Shown: positions 35,908-47,191 of the stretch, piece by piece
Layout of the letters: each line of letters starts with the position of its first letter
Position numbering within the stretch: position 1 is the first letter of the stretch
NCBI RefSeq assembly: GCF_014645135.1
Contig: NZ_BMLH01000005.1
Location: 124,001-188,000, forward strand
Reading direction: 5' to 3'
Source: Rheinheimera tangshanensis
Lineage (GTDB): Bacteria; Pseudomonadota; Gammaproteobacteria; Enterobacterales; Alteromonadaceae
DNA length: 64,000 nucleotides
Position numbers and translations under genes: made by a program
The notes under the pieces: generated by a model
Database searches by the model: none
Told to the model about the DNA's origin: nothing
What the model saw: the letters and a program-made list of their open reading frames with translations, nothing else

Positions 35908-37618
35908 CTTCGGCTAACCAATTTTTAACGACCAGTGAGGACAATTCTGGCTCGTTTGCCACCAGGGCCCGAACCGCTTTTAACAGATCTTCATCACCAT
36001 GCAAGTCTGGTAACATCAAAGTACCATCAGCAGCAAAACCAACAGACTTCGAATCAAACTCACGAGTTAACATATCAAGCGTATCATCACCCAAATCTAA
36101 TCCGCTATTTAATGAAGACTCATCATAAGCTTCCTGCGTATCTTCAGGGTAAATCAGTTTCTTCAGCATTGGGCGAACAACAGCCACAATCAACACTATG
36201 ATGATCAAGGTACCCATGACCAGCTTCAGCATACGGGCAAACCATTCTTGCTCGTAAATAGGTGGTTCGACGGCCTCAGGCAATATATTACGGGCAAAAG
36301 GTACTGAGACAACTTCTATAGTATCGCCCCGTTGCACATCAAAACCAATGCCGCCTTGCAATAAACGCCGGATATTAGCGATTTCCGCCTGAGTACGGAT
36401 CTGCGGTTCAGTGACAGTACCATCAGCCGCAGTGGAACCAGGCAAATAGTCCACAGCCACAGAAACACTGATACGACGAATTAAACCAGACTGCTGGGTG
36501 GAATGACTAATAGTAGTATCCAACTCATAGTTACGGGTCATTTCTTTGCTATTGCGACCCGGCACTACAGCTTTACTGGCATCCGCACCTACAGCTTGTT
36601 CCGGTATAGCACTATTGAGTGGTGGCTGATTAGTTAAAGCGCCAGGAATACCGCCTAAACCACCGCCCACGCTGTTTTCTTCAATACTCATCTCACTGCG
36701 CACTGCAGGCAAATCTGGATTAAAGCGTTTTTGAGTTTGCTCGACAGCAGTGAAATCCATCAGCAAATCAACCTGAGCTGTGTAGTTATCAACCCCCAGC
36801 ACAGGAATTAAAATAGAGTCAATTTTCTGGCGATACTCTTCCTCACGGGCGCGCTCCATTTCGTATTCTTTACGACTACGCGCTGAAGATGCATCCTGTG
36901 AACCACTATTGAGTAACCGACCATTCTGATCTGTCACTGTAACACGGCTAGGTTCAAGCCCTTGCACCGCGGAAGCCACTAAATCCACGATAGAGTCGAC
37001 TTCACCTTCTTTTAAACTTTTTCCACCTTTTACCGTCACCATCACGGTAGCAGAAGGTTGCTTTTCACGACGGGCGAAAATATTTTCCTTGGGGATAGCC
37101 AACAGCACACGGGCAGACGCAATGCTCTGAAATTGCTCAATAGTGCGGGCAAGTTGCTGTTCGCGACTGTGTTTTAATCGTTCCATCTCCAGACGCTGAC
37201 TGACACCAAAACCGCTGTCCTGCATCAGAATTTCATCGCCTGTGGTTTGTTCTTGCTGCAAACCTGCGCGGGCCAGCTGCAATTTGATAGTCTGGTACTC
37301 TTTACCTGATACCATCACCACCTGGCCTTCGAGCTTGTAGTCAATTTTCTGACTATCCAGATAATCCAGAGTCTCAATCAGCTCTTTAGTTTCAAAAGTC
37401 CCCAGAGGACGCATGTCAGGTTCACGCGCCCATAAAATAATAAGGACAGCTAATGCAATACAAATGGTTAACGCGACAATCAGACTGATCTGCCGCACCA
37501 TATCCATGCCACCGCCCATAGAACCCAGGAAGCCGGACTTCTGCTCCTGTTGCACAGGGGTATTACTGCCAAATTCATCTGACGATAGGGTCAGTTCAGT
37601 TGAGGTACTCTCTGCCAC
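35900..37618 (-). CDS. fliF: Flagellar MS-ring protein FliF
   Basis: A 572-aa MS-ring protein with two membrane helices (about 43-64 and 462-482). The periplasmic ring-building motifs are present (KLQLARAGLQQEQTTGDEIL, FGVSQRLEMERLKHSREQQL, RVLLAIPKENIFARREKQPS). The cytoplasmic tail ends in the FliG-binding segment (ALVANEPELSSLVVKNWLAE). It lies 16 nt after fliE. Confidence 0.97.
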   Translation of the reverse strand: MAESTSTELTLSSDEFGSNTPVQQEQKSGFLGSMGGGMDMVRQISLIVALTICIALAVLIILWAREPDMRPLGTFETKELIETLDYLDSQKIDYKLEGQVVMVSGKEYQTIKLQLARAGLQQEQTTGDEILMQDSGFGVSQRLEMERLKHSREQQLARTIEQFQSIASARVLLAIPKENIFARREKQPSATVMVTVKGGKSLKEGEVDSIVDLVASAVQGLEPSRVTVTDQNGRLLNSGSQDASSARSRKEYEMERAREEEYRQKIDSILIPVLGVDNYTAQVDLLMDFTAVEQTQKRFNPDLPAVRSEMSIEENSVGGGLGGIPGALTNQPPLNSAIPEQAVGADASKAVVPGRNSKEMTRNYELDTTISHSTQQSGLIRRISVSVAVDYLPGSTAADGTVTEPQIRTQAEIANIRRLLQGGIGFDVQRGDTIEVVSVPFARNILPEAVEPPIYEQEWFARMLKLVMGTLIIIVLIVAVVRPMLKKLIYPEDTQEAYDESSLNSGLDLGDDTLDMLTREFDSKSVGFAADGTLMLPDLHGDEDLLKAVRALVANEPELSSLVVKNWLAEDE

Positions 37619-37634
37619 TTTTTATTCCCCCGCC

Positions 37635-37976
37635 TTAGACCGGCATCGACATAATTTCTTTGTAGGCTTCCACTAGCTTGGTTCGCACCTGCACTGTGGC
37701 TTCAAAAGCTATAGAAGCCTTCTGTCCAGCCAACATAGCTTGAGCCAGCGATACTTTAGGGTCGCCCATTTCAACAGCAGTACTAAGTTGACGACTTTCG
37801 CCCTGCAGACCATTTACTTTGTCTAAAGCACCTTTGAGCATGGCGGAAAAATCAGACTGACTGGAATTTTGTTCAGGGATAGCCGGAATCGCTAATTCAG
37901 CAGGCACACTCCGGGCTTGTGAAGCGAGGGATTGAAGTTCCTGATAAAGACTGTGACCTTGACCTTGAATGTTCAT
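37635..37976 (-). CDS. fliE: Flagellar rod adaptor FliE
   Basis: A 113-aa protein linking the MS ring to the rod. The C-terminal half is typical: VNGLQGESRQLSTAVEMGDP, VSLAQAMLAGQKASIAFEAT and VQVRTKLVEAYKEIMSMPV. It is the first gene of the large fli operon and has a strong sigma-54 site 49 nt upstream. Confidence 0.95.
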   Translation of the reverse strand: MNIQGQGHSLYQELQSLASQARSVPAELAIPAIPEQNSSQSDFSAMLKGALDKVNGLQGESRQLSTAVEMGDPKVSLAQAMLAGQKASIAFEATVQVRTKLVEAYKEIMSMPV

Positions 37977-38025
37977 CTGCTGTGACCTGTCAAAATATTG
38001 CTATTACTACGATTAAAGTAGGTAA

Positions 38026-38041
38026 AGCAGGTATCGTGCCA
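38026..38041 (-). promoter_or_regulatory. Sigma-54 promoter of the fliE operon
   Basis: The minus-strand sequence TGGCACGATACCTGCT matches the sigma-54 consensus, with -24 GG and -12 GC separated by exactly 10 nt. It lies 49 nt upstream of the fliE ATG. In polar flagellar systems this unit is activated by FlrC, whose gene ends just upstream. Confidence 0.8.
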
Positions 38042-38077
38042 GAATTAAAACGATTTAAATCAGATGGTTAATAAGTA

Positions 38078-38132
38078 AAAATGGGGTCAGATCACATTGT
38101 TAACCGTTAACAATGTGATCTGACCCCATTTT
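38078..38132. repeat. Perfect palindromic repeat, copy 4 (TGGGGTCAGA family), likely flrC terminator
   Basis: Two 27-nt complementary arms (38078-38104 and 38106-38132) surround one central base. It is identical to copy 1 except for the central base and the outermost positions. It starts 9 nt beyond the flrC stop and ends the flrBC unit just before the fliE sigma-54 promoter. Confidence 0.9.
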
Positions 38133-38141
38133 GAGTCGAAA

Positions 38142-39497
38142 TTAGGCGGGTAATTGAATACCGGATTCACGCATCCGGGCCAATTTGTACCTTAAGGTTC
38201 TGGCACTGATGCCTAAACGTTCAGCCACTTCTTTGCGGCTATTGGCACAGGCACGCATAGTTTCCAGAATAATGCGGTGTTCCTGCTCATAGATCTCAGA
38301 TTTAAATGCACTGACATCAGACTCGCTTGCATAACCCGACGCTGTATCAGGCATGCTGTCCATCATATTCGGCGCAGACTCGAGCAGAATATCAGCTGCA
38401 CTAATTTGCTCACCATCACAAATGATCAGAGCACGCTGCACTATGTTATCCAGCTCCCGCACGTTACCTGGCCAGTAATGCTGCATCAATTTATGTTGAG
38501 CTGCGTAACTTAAGCTGGGCTGTGGCATTCCGGTGCTACGACAATGCCGTTCTAATAAATGCATCGCCAGTGGAACTATGTCAGCGGGACGCTCAGCCAA
38601 GGCTGTCCAGGTCAATGGGAAGACGTTCAGGCGATAGTACAAATCTTCGCGGAATTTCCCTTCAGCCACTGCTTGTTTTAAATCTCTGTTGCTGGTGGCA
38701 ATCACCCGCACATCCAGTTTTATGGTTTTGCGTGCACCTAAACGCTCGACTTCGCGCTCTTGTAGCACACGCAGTAACTTCGCCTGCAGGTTTAAATCCA
38801 TTTCACTGATTTCATCCAGTAGAATAGTACCTTGCTGAGCTTGTTCAAACTTACCGGGACAAGCCTGAACAGCACCGGTAAAGGCTCCTTTTTCGTAACC
38901 AAACAAAGTGGCTTCCAGCATATTTTCCGGAATAGCAGCACAGTTAATGGCTATAAAAGGTCCATCCTGACGACCACTTTGTTGGTGGATATAGCGCGCC
39001 AGTACTTCCTTACCAGAGCCACTTGGGCCCAGCACCAGCACATTGGCATCAGAACGAGCCACTTTTGCCGCCAGCTTCACCAGCTGTTTGCCTTGCTCGG
39101 AATGTACGACAGGTTCAATAGTCGCGACTTCTGCACCCAAGGCATAACGGCTGACCATATTAATCAGCACTTCAGGTGAAAAAGGCTTCGCCAGATAGTC
39201 TACAGCGCCGTGACGGATAGCAACCACAGCGTCATTCACATTGGCGTAGGCTGTCATCATCAACACAGGTAAAGAGGGGTAATTGAGCTTCACGGTTTTG
39301 AGTAAATCTAAACCTGACATGGTGCCCATTTGTACGTCACTGATCAGCAAAGACACTTTGTGCTCTTTTAACAGCTGCAAGCCCTGCTCAGCACTTTGGG
39401 CTGGCACCACCTGATAATTCGCCAGACTCAGCGTGTCACACAATGCTTCGCGTAAGCCGGCATCATCTTCAACGACCAAAATACTAGTTGTTTGCAT
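38142..39497 (-). CDS. flrC: Sigma-54-dependent flagellar response regulator FlrC (FleR)
   Basis: A 451-aa NtrC-type activator. The receiver domain has phosphoacceptor Asp54 (LLISDVQMGTMSG). The AAA+ domain has Walker A GPSGSGKE at 157-164 and the sigma-54-contacting GAFTGA loop at 204-209. The C-terminal Fis-type helix-turn-helix is RKEVAERLGISARTLRYKLA. FlrC activates the middle flagellar genes; here the fliE and probably flhA units are candidates. The start overlaps flrB by 14 nt. Confidence 0.96.
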   Translation of the reverse strand: MQTTSILVVEDDAGLREALCDTLSLANYQVVPAQSAEQGLQLLKEHKVSLLISDVQMGTMSGLDLLKTVKLNYPSLPVLMMTAYANVNDAVVAIRHGAVDYLAKPFSPEVLINMVSRYALGAEVATIEPVVHSEQGKQLVKLAAKVARSDANVLVLGPSGSGKEVLARYIHQQSGRQDGPFIAINCAAIPENMLEATLFGYEKGAFTGAVQACPGKFEQAQQGTILLDEISEMDLNLQAKLLRVLQEREVERLGARKTIKLDVRVIATSNRDLKQAVAEGKFREDLYYRLNVFPLTWTALAERPADIVPLAMHLLERHCRSTGMPQPSLSYAAQHKLMQHYWPGNVRELDNIVQRALIICDGEQISAADILLESAPNMMDSMPDTASGYASESDVSAFKSEIYEQEHRIILETMRACANSRKEVAERLGISARTLRYKLARMRESGIQLPA

Positions 39498-40596
39498 AAC
39501 TTAACTCCTGACCTGCAGTGACAGGCACATAGACGGGAAACAATAATTCAAAACGAGCGCCACCCAACTCTGAAGCACAATAACGGATAGAACCATTGTG
39601 CGAGTGAGCAACAGCCTGCACCACGGCTAAACCAAGCCCTGTGCCCTGACTACGAGTGGTAAAAAAGGGTTCAAAAATTTGTTGTTGTAAATGCTCTGGT
39701 ACACCAGGACCATTATCTTCAACCGCGATCATCACCAGCTGAGGATTTACCTTATCCAGACGGGCCTCGAGCTTCATTACTGCACCCTGACCAATAATTT
39801 GCATGCTGTTTTGCAGTAGATTCTGAATAGCACCAGCCAGACTGCGTGGATTACCTAAAATTTGTACATCAGGTTCAGGTAATTGAATGTGGATCTGACT
39901 TTGTTGCTGTTCGACCAAAGCTTCAACTCCGACAAAGACATCACTTAACAGACGCTGTAAAGATAAAGGCTCTACCTGCTGCTCACGCCCTGCGCGCGCA
40001 AACAACAGCATGTCATTCACCTGCTGCTCTAAATCCACCAGACGGGCCACCAGTTTCTGCTGAAACTGCTCACGTGAGTTTGGATTCAATTTAGGACTGG
40101 TTAAGTTCTGGGCGTACAACAAGGCGGAAGATAAAGGGGTTCGAATTTGATGCGCCAGGGATGCCATCATTTTGCCAAGAGTAGATAAACGCTGCAGATG
40201 AGCCAGGCGGCTTTGTAACTGGCGAGTTTCCGTCAGATCGGTTAACACAATCAACTGACCAGCTTCAGGTTCAAGGGAACTGATCGCCAGTTTGACTCTG
40301 CGTCCATCCAGCAAAGACACTTCCATACCATCATCACTACGGGGACGGAATGAACGCGCTATCACATCCAGCCAGCGCTGCCCGACTAGAGGTTCGCCCA
40401 GCATGGAAATAGCCACAGGATTGGCTTCAGCGACGTACCCACGCTCGTCCAGCACTATGACGGCAGTGGGAAGATTGTTGACTAAATGCTGCAGACGGCG
40501 GGCCTGACGGGCCGTATGAATGGCGGTTGCAACAGGTGCGGCCGCATCTGGCTGCATTTCTGCTGCAACATAAGCAAAAGCTTTGGCTGTACTCAT
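39484..40596 (-). CDS. flrB: Flagellar sensor histidine kinase FlrB (FleS)
   Basis: A 370-aa cytoplasmic kinase without membrane segments. It has a PAS domain (about 40-120, NLPTAVIVLDERGYVAEANP), a dimerisation domain with phospho-His149 (MASLAHQIRTPLSSALLYAQ) and a HATPase domain (AIQNLLQNSMQIIG, VEDNGPGVPEHL, TRSQGTGLGLAVVQAV). It phosphorylates FlrC. A sigma-54 promoter lies at 40634-40649. Confidence 0.95.
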   Translation of the reverse strand: MSTAKAFAYVAAEMQPDAAAPVATAIHTARQARRLQHLVNNLPTAVIVLDERGYVAEANPVAISMLGEPLVGQRWLDVIARSFRPRSDDGMEVSLLDGRRVKLAISSLEPEAGQLIVLTDLTETRQLQSRLAHLQRLSTLGKMMASLAHQIRTPLSSALLYAQNLTSPKLNPNSREQFQQKLVARLVDLEQQVNDMLLFARAGREQQVEPLSLQRLLSDVFVGVEALVEQQQSQIHIQLPEPDVQILGNPRSLAGAIQNLLQNSMQIIGQGAVMKLEARLDKVNPQLVMIAVEDNGPGVPEHLQQQIFEPFFTTRSQGTGLGLAVVQAVAHSHNGSIRYCASELGGARFELLFPVYVPVTAGQELSYANN

Positions 40597-40633
40597 AACG
40601 TCTTCGCAAATGAATTGACACTAGCCTTTCAAA

Positions 40634-40649
40634 TGCACAAGACATGCCA
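40634..40649 (-). promoter_or_regulatory. Sigma-54 promoter of flrBC
   Basis: The minus-strand sequence TGGCATGTCTTGTGCA has -24 GG and -12 GC separated by 10 nt and differs from the consensus at one position of TGGCAC. It lies 38 nt before the flrB start, within the 111-nt gap to flrA. This fits activation by FlrA, the sigma-54 activator encoded just upstream. Confidence 0.75.
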
Positions 40650-40707
40650 CAATTAAACCAGATATAAATCAGATACTTAAGCAGCCATTTTTTTGACAGA
40701 AAGAGGG

Positions 40708-42159
40708 TTAAGCCTGATTTTCATCCCGCATCAAATTGTATTTACGCATCTTCTCTACCAATGTGGTACGACGCAGACAAAGAATATCAGCGGCTCTTGC
40801 TACTACATATTCATGGCGCTCCAGCGCCTGAGTAATCAAAGAAATTTCCAGTTCGGCTAAAAACTCTTTTAGATCCACCCCCTGCTCCGGTAAAACTTCA
40901 AGGCTGCCTGATGTTGCGAAGCTCAGCACGTCTGTCTGCTCGTCTTCATCGTCAGCACTTTGGAACAACTCATTGATGGCATCCCGCTCTAACAATGCAT
41001 CCGGATATACGGGCACATAAGTTTCGACGTCCAGATGACGGTATTTTTGCGGTAATTCTGCGACGTCCACGACCTGATTCGGATACATAATAGCCATCCG
41101 CTCTACCAGATTGGCTAGTTCGCGCACGTTGCCAGGCCAGGGATGCAGTTTTAAGCTCTCAAGCGCACGCTCGGTAAACTTCACCTTGGCATGCCCTTGC
41201 TGTTCAGTGCGGATGATCAGTTCCTGCACCAGCAGCGGTAAGTCATCGGCTCTGTCACGTAAAGCCGGAGTTTCGATAGGAAAGACGTTCAGGCGATAAA
41301 ATAAATCTTCACGAAAGCGCCCCTCCTCGATCATTTGCTCCAGCGCCCTGTGAGTGGCTGCAATAATACGCACATCAGCGCGAATAGGCTGACTGCCCCC
41401 CACCCGCTCATACACTCTTTCCTGCAGCACTCTTAATAACTTCACTTGCATAGGCAGTGGCATATCACCAATTTCATCTAAAAACAGCGTACCGCCCTGC
41501 GCCAGTTCAAAACGGCCTTTGCGGGTAGAAATTGCACCGGTAAAGGCACCTTTTTCATGACCAAACAGCTCGCTTTCCAACAGCTCTGCCGGAATAGCAC
41601 CGCAGTTTAATGGCACAAAAGGCCCCTGATGACGATTGGATAACACATGAATATTGCGGGCAACTACTTCCTTCCCCGTTCCCGAATCACCAAGAATTAA
41701 TACATTGGCGTCCGTTTTAGCGACTTGTTGAATTAAGAAACGGACTTGCTGCATGGCCTGAGTTTGACCAACCATGCCAATAAAACGGGACTGTTCGCAC
41801 TGACCTTTCTGACCTGGCAATAAACGTTGGTATTCCTGACAATCACGCAGCAATTGAGTAAAAGAAGCGTAAGAGAAAGGCTCGGTCAGCAAGCCCACCA
41901 CATTCGCCAGACCTAAATGATGCTTCAGCGTTTCGCCCAGCAATAAAAAAGCACAAGCAGGATACCGGCGGATCAGTTGTTCGTGATCCTGACTGGACAA
42001 AGCCCCTAACAGAACCACAGCCTGAGACTCAGCATGTAAATACTGGTCAAGTTCGTGATACTGCAACAATTGATGGGGCTCAGAGATAAAACTCAGTACA
42101 GCACCTAAGCGAGAGGTTCGTTGTTCCTGCTGATCCAGAATATAGAGCTTGGTGGTCAT
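40708..42159 (-). CDS. flrA: Flagellar master regulator FlrA (FleQ), sigma-54 activator
   Basis: A 483-aa AAA+ activator at the top of the polar flagellar cascade. The N-terminal FleQ-type domain (about 1-110) is receiver-like but lacks a recognisable phosphoacceptor aspartate. The AAA+ domain has Walker A GDSGTGKE at 157-164, GAFTGA at 204-209 and [20 protein letters not shown]. The C-terminal helix-turn-helix is [20 protein letters not shown]. FleQ homologues also bind c-di-GMP; I cannot tell from sequence alone whether this one does. Confidence 0.95.
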   Translation of the reverse strand: MTTKLYILDQQEQRTSRLGAVLSFISEPHQLLQYHELDQYLHAESQAVVLLGALSSQDHEQLIRRYPACAFLLLGETLKHHLGLANVVGLLTEPFSYASFTQLLRDCQEYQRLLPGQKGQCEQSRFIGMVGQTQAMQQVRFLIQQVAKTDANVLILGDSGTGKEVVARNIHVLSNRHQGPFVPLNCGAIPAELLESELFGHEKGAFTGAISTRKGRFELAQGGTLFLDEIGDMPLPMQVKLLRVLQERVYERVGGSQPIRADVRIIAATHRALEQMIEEGRFREDLFYRLNVFPIETPALRDRADDLPLLVQELIIRTEQQGHAKVKFTERALESLKLHPWPGNVRELANLVERMAIMYPNQVVDVAELPQKYRHLDVETYVPVYPDALLERDAINELFQSADDEDEQTDVLSFATSGSLEVLPEQGVDLKEFLAELEISLITQALERHEYVVARAADILCLRRTTLVEKMRKYNLMRDENQA

Positions 42160-42188
42160 AAGACTCAGACTTTTATTGCTTTTTAGTC

Positions 42189-42216
42189 ATTCTACAAAGC
42201 TTGTCTGAGGTTGCAA
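42189..42216 (-). promoter_or_regulatory. Putative sigma-70 promoter of flrA
   Basis: The minus strand has a -35-like TTGCAA (42211-42216) and a -10-like TAGAAT (42189-42194) separated by 16 nt, 30 nt before the flrA ATG. Master regulators of this type usually use sigma-70. It lies right behind the flagellin terminator. The spacing is one short of ideal. Confidence 0.45.
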
Positions 42217-42218
42217 GG

Positions 42219-42264
42219 TAAAACGCTATTTTTTTGACACTGGTGTCAAAAAAATAGCGTTTTA
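42219..42264. terminator. Strong hairpin terminator after the flagellin gene
   Basis: A 22-bp perfect stem (42219-42240 with 42243-42264) around two bases. Each arm contains the sequence AACGCTATTTTTTTGACAC or its complement. It begins 21 nt beyond the flagellin stop. The T-run is inside the stem rather than after it, so the exact release mechanism may differ from a textbook terminator. It is unrelated to the TGGGGTCAGA palindromes. Confidence 0.7.
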
Positions 42265-42285
42265 TGGGATGAAAAGAATAAAGAA

Positions 42286-43083
42286 TTAAGCGAGTAACTT
42301 TAGGGCTTGTTGTTCAGACACCCGGCTCTGACTGACCACAGATAATGAAGCTTGTTCACGAATACCAGCTGCCACTTGTTCTGTCACCGCTTTCGCGTAA
42401 TCCAGGTCTTGAATACGGCTGATCGCTTCCTGCTCGTTCACATTCTGAGTTTGCAGATTGCGGGCACTAGACTGTAAAGCGTTGATCGTCGCACCTAAAT
42501 CAGTTCTGTTGTTATCCACCAGTTGCGAAGAACTCTGAATGGACTTCAGCGAAGCTTCTGCACTTTCAGCAGAAGATAAGTCGATGCTAAAAGCACCTGA
42601 GTCCGTTAAACGAGTCGATAAATCCTGAGTTTTGATACCAATGCTGCCATTCCCTGTACCAACAGGGATAGAGCCATCCTGGTCAAACAACTTAATACCA
42701 GCAAACTCAGTATTTTTAATCTGGTCTTGAATATTTGCTGCATAAGCGTCGGCTTGCTTCTGCAGCGCCTGACGATCGGATGCGGTTAACAAGCCATTAC
42801 CGGCCTGCACAGCCAAACGCCCCATTTCACTCAGGTTATCTGTCACCCCCTGTAAGCCTTGGTCAGCCACAGTAGCAAGAGAAATACCATCATAGACATT
42901 TTGTGTCCCTTGAGCAGAGGCATTAGCGCTTTGAGTTAAACGGTTGGCAATTTGTAATCCGGCAGCATCATCAGCAGCACTATTAATACGACGCGCTGAG
43001 GCTAATTTTTTCAGCAGATTTTCAGATTCATTGGAGTTGAATTTCAGCTGATTTTCATTGGCTAGCGAGTTACCGATTTTCAT
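42286..43083 (-). CDS. Short divergent flagellin
   Basis: A 265-aa flagellin-family protein. The N-terminal D0/D1 part keeps ARRINSAADDAAGLQIANRL and NVYDGISLATVADQGLQGVT, and the C-terminal part keeps RIQDLDYAKAVTEQVAAGIR and EQASLSVVSQSRVSEQQALK. Compared with ordinary flagellins, the usual RLSSGLRIN is KLASARRIN and the usual ASTSVLAQAN is ASLSVVSQSR. The central variable region is very short (about 140-190) and has several Ser/Thr that could carry sugars. It stands alone with its own terminator, between flrA and the nonulosonic acid island. I found no convincing sigma-28 or sigma-54 site upstream. Confidence 0.85.
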   Translation of the reverse strand: MKIGNSLANENQLKFNSNESENLLKKLASARRINSAADDAAGLQIANRLTQSANASAQGTQNVYDGISLATVADQGLQGVTDNLSEMGRLAVQAGNGLLTASDRQALQKQADAYAANIQDQIKNTEFAGIKLFDQDGSIPVGTGNGSIGIKTQDLSTRLTDSGAFSIDLSSAESAEASLKSIQSSSQLVDNNRTDLGATINALQSSARNLQTQNVNEQEAISRIQDLDYAKAVTEQVAAGIREQASLSVVSQSRVSEQQALKLLA

Positions 43084-43243
43084 ACTACTACCTCAGGCTG
43101 TTCCGAAACGGATTTGCTATAAAAATTAGTCTACCTCAAAATCACCTGAGTGCCCAAGCCTTAAACTGAGCTTTTTTTAGCCAGCAAAAAGATAGCTGAA
43201 TGATCTGCAGCTAAGCTTCTATATAAAAAGGATTTTTTAATAG

Positions 43244-43259
43244 TGGAATAAATTATGCT
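43244..43259 (+). promoter_or_regulatory. Possible sigma-54 promoter of the pseudaminic acid operon
   Basis: The plus strand reads TGGAATAAATTATGCT, with GG and GC exactly 10 nt apart and a T after GC, as in sigma-54 promoters. The rest of the -24 element is poor, and the TATGCT could equally be a sigma-70 -10 box. It lies 66 nt upstream of pseB in the 241-nt divergent gap to flagellin. Confidence 0.35.
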
Positions 43260-43261
43260 AA

Positions 43262-45473
<2,212 letters not shown>

Positions 45474-45477
<4 letters not shown>

Positions 45478-46169
45478 TGAACATCGCCATTATTCCCGCA
45501 CGAGGCGGTAGCAAACGCATCCCTCGCAAAAATATCAAAAAATTCTGCGGCCAGCCCATGCTGGCTTATCCTATTAAAGCAGCATTGGAAAGTGGTGTTA
45601 TAGACAAGGTTATTGTATCCACCGAAGATGAAGAAATAGCTGCTGTAGCTCGTGAGTACGGCGCCGAAGTTCCGTTTTATCGCTCTGCCGCGCTTGCTGA
45701 CGACCATACAGGAACTAGTCCTGTGGTTAGAGATACATTACAACGTCTGCTGCAACTAGGATGGGATATTCAACACTGTGCCTGCATTTATGCCACTACT
45801 CCATTATTGAGCAGTGTGTTGATTAAGCAGGCCTATGAACAACTGTGCGAAACATCCGCAGATTATGTATTTACTTCTGCACGCTTCTCCTTTCCAATTC
45901 AGAGAGCCTTATTGCAGACCAAAACTGGAGGCGTAACCCCTTTTGATCCTGCCAGCATAGTTAAACGCTCACAGGATCTGCCTCCAGCTTTTCATGACGC
46001 TGGCCAGCTTTACTGGGGAAGCTGCAATACATGGTTGGATCAGAACAAATATATATTCAGTGAAAAATCACAGATGTTGGTACTTCCTCCGCATTTAGTT
46101 CAGGACATAGATACGCTGGAAGACTGGAACCATGCAGAGTTACTGTATCGGATGCTGCAATCTCAATGA
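45474..46169 (+). CDS. pseF: CMP-pseudaminic acid cytidylyltransferase
   Basis: Activates pseudaminic acid with CTP. The 231-aa protein has the nucleotide-binding motif IIPARGGSKRIPRKNIKKFC near the N-terminus, then KVIVSTEDEEIAAVA and the DIDTLEDWNHAELLY C-terminal segment of CMP-sugar synthetases. The gene order pseC-pseF-pseG fixes it as PseF rather than NeuA. Overlaps of 4 nt on both sides. Confidence 0.93.
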
Positions 46170-47191
46170 CACAGATTTTGTTTAGGGCAGATGCCAGTAG
46201 ACAGATAGGTTCAGGACACCTGATGCGCTGCCTGACATTGGCACATGCATTAAAAGACAAAGGCTATAGCTGCCGTTTTATCTGCCAGAATTTGCCCGGC
46301 CAGCTTGGCTCTCTGGTTTCTGAGCAGGGATTTACTGTCGATTTGATCCCCGTCTGCCAGAATGAACAGGACGATGCCAGGTATTGCCTTGAGCGAATAC
46401 AAGCTCCAATTGAACTGCTGGTGGTTGATCATTACCAGTTGGGTCGTAATTATGAACAACAGATGCGTGGCAAGGTAGCGAATATCATGGTCATTGATGA
46501 TTTGGCCAATCGACCTCATGACGCTGATTTGTTGCTGGATCAAAATTTAGTTCCTCAAGCCGAGCTACGTTATCGCAATCTGGTCAACTCAAACTGCATT
46601 CTGCTAGCGGGTCCTCGTTATGCATTGCTCAGAGCTGAGTTTTATCAGGCAAAAGCTGAACAAAGAACCAGACTCTTGGTCAATTTTGGTGGGACTGATC
46701 CGGATAATCTCACCCTAATGGCTTTGGACGCGCTGGATTTATTAAAGTCTCAGCCTATTCCTGCCGATATAGTCATAGGACAGAGTCATCCTGCAGCGGA
46801 TGTGATACGACAGCGCTGCGAACAGCAGCCGCTTTGGCGGTTTCATCAGCAATGTAACTATATGGCTCATTTGATGCTGCAAGCAAAGCTCATGTTAGGT
46901 GCAGGTGGCAGCACGCATTGGGAACGTTGCTTCAGTCAGCTGCCAGCGTTAGTGGTGACTGTGGCAGATAACCAGCGACAAAGTACTCAGTACCTTGATC
47001 ATCTTGGTGCCTGCATTTGGCTGGGTGACTCCACTCAGCAAAGTATAGTTAAGCTGGCAGATGCCATTGCTCGCTGCTGGCAGGATGAAATGTTATTGAA
47101 ACAGATGGCACAAAAAGCCAGTGAGCTACTACCACATCAGGCTGGTACTCCAGCCGTAGTAAAAGCTGTAACAGAACTCATGAGGTTGTAA
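46166..47191 (+). CDS. pseG: UDP-2,4-diacetamido-2,4,6-trideoxy-altropyranose hydrolase
   Basis: Releases UDP from the diacetamido sugar before condensation with PEP. The 341-aa GT-B-like protein begins with the PseG signature FRADASRQIGSGHLMRCLTL, has VVDHYQLG and VIDDLANRPHDADLLLDQN, and a C-terminal nucleotide-binding region (LMLGAGGSTHWERC). It does not appear to carry a fused PseH acetyltransferase domain, although its C-terminus is somewhat long. Confidence 0.92.
   Translation: MTQILFRADASRQIGSGHLMRCLTLAHALKDKGYSCRFICQNLPGQLGSLVSEQGFTVDLIPVCQNEQDDARYCLERIQAPIELLVVDHYQLGRNYEQQMRGKVANIMVIDDLANRPHDADLLLDQNLVPQAELRYRNLVNSNCILLAGPRYALLRAEFYQAKAEQRTRLLVNFGGTDPDNLTLMALDALDLLKSQPIPADIVIGQSHPAADVIRQRCEQQPLWRFHQQCNYMAHLMLQAKLMLGAGGSTHWERCFSQLPALVVTVADNQRQSTQYLDHLGACIWLGDSTQQSIVKLADAIARCWQDEMLLKQMAQKASELLPHQAGTPAVVKAVTELMRL

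Noticed and set aside
43084-43243. Sigma-28 or sigma-54 promoter for the flagellin gene
   Set aside because: I scanned the minus strand for TAAA-N15-GCCGATAA and GG-N10-GC. The closest sigma-54-like arrangement had 9 nt spacing and the sigma-28 pattern was absent, so no call is made.
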